Source: JALXDT01 sp964634755
GTDB taxonomy: Bacteria; Acidobacteriota; Aminicenantia; JAMOAD01
Assembly (NCBI GenBank): GCA_964634755.1
Contig: CAZWJH010000063.1
Location: forward strand, 1 to 14,871
DNA length: 14,871 bases
Reading direction: 5' to 3'
Positions 14,816 through 14,871 of the stretch are shown in pieces (the stretch's first letter is position 1; each line of letters opens with the position of its first letter). Below the pieces are notes generated by a model. That model did not search any database and had not been told where the DNA came from. It was given only the letters and a program-made list of their open reading frames with translations. Made by a program: the position numbers and the translations under genes.

Positions 14816-14871
14816 TGGGAGTAAAATAAAAGTTGTGTATAAGAGATAATTTTTTTTATTTATAAAAAATA

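Larger units (their letters stand above)
14286..14871. other. 586-nt stretch without a convincing gene
   Basis: After rarA nothing of normal gene length is open on either strand. The stretch has three parts. Bases 14293-14420 are richer in G and C and can form hairpins (listed separately). Bases 14421-14570 are simple AT-rich DNA. Bases 14577-14871 start with a G-free pyrimidine-rich tract and end in AT-rich DNA with a possible broken short frame on the minus strand. Confidence 0.7.

Noticed and set aside
1..14871. CRISPR arrays, insertion sequences or prophage genes
   Set aside because: No regularly spaced direct repeats, transposase, integrase or phage structural proteins were seen on either strand.

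Overview
The window is a strongly AT-rich bacterial segment. It is chromosomal in character, with a tRNA, a replication-maintenance ATPase and house-keeping genes, and no phage, transposase or CRISPR gene. Shine-Dalgarno sites of the GGAGG type precede many genes. An exported tricorn protease and a lipoprotein-like TPR protein point to a cell envelope with a periplasm. The mix of a cytosolic Ser/Thr kinase with helical repeats, an FHA-GGDEF protein, a small DUF4845-like membrane protein and a PD40/S41 protease suggests a deep-branching Gram-negative phylum such as an Acidobacteriota-like or candidate lineage. That placement is inference and weak.

Layout. (1) Positions 1-1221, minus strand: a LutA-like cysteine-rich-domain protein and the N-terminal 128 codons of a LutB/LldF-like Fe-S protein, with their own promoter. 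This is a lactate or 2-hydroxyacid oxidation type module, cut by the window edge. (2) Positions 1304-11275, minus strand: one uninterrupted transcription block in the order tRNA-Pro(UGG), acylphosphatase, two unknown proteins, FHA-GGDEF diguanylate cyclase, Ser/Thr kinase, a small membrane protein, a 760-aa unknown protein and a signal-peptide-bearing tricorn protease. It ends in a clear hairpin terminator at 1304-1330. Gaps are at most 43 nt and several genes overlap. (3) Positions 11291-12864, minus strand: a TPR protein with a lipoprotein-like leader, its own promoter and a perfect 15-bp terminator. (4) Positions 12983-14285, plus strand: rarA (mgsA), apparently leaderless. (5) Positions 14286-14871: no convincing gene, but a relatively GC-rich segment able to fold into competing hairpins, a 76-nt G-free tract and a possible broken small reading frame.

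How the genes may work together. The most coherent unit is the overlapping FHA-GGDEF and kinase pair. A Hanks-type kinase lies beside a cyclase whose phosphothreonine-binding FHA domain follows a threonine cluster at its own N-terminus. This predicts phosphorylation-controlled c-di-GMP synthesis. The conserved unknown proteins around the pair are candidate partners or outputs. The co-transcribed tRNA, acylphosphatase and tricorn protease may be there by operon convenience only. All functional links are inferred from sequence and order.
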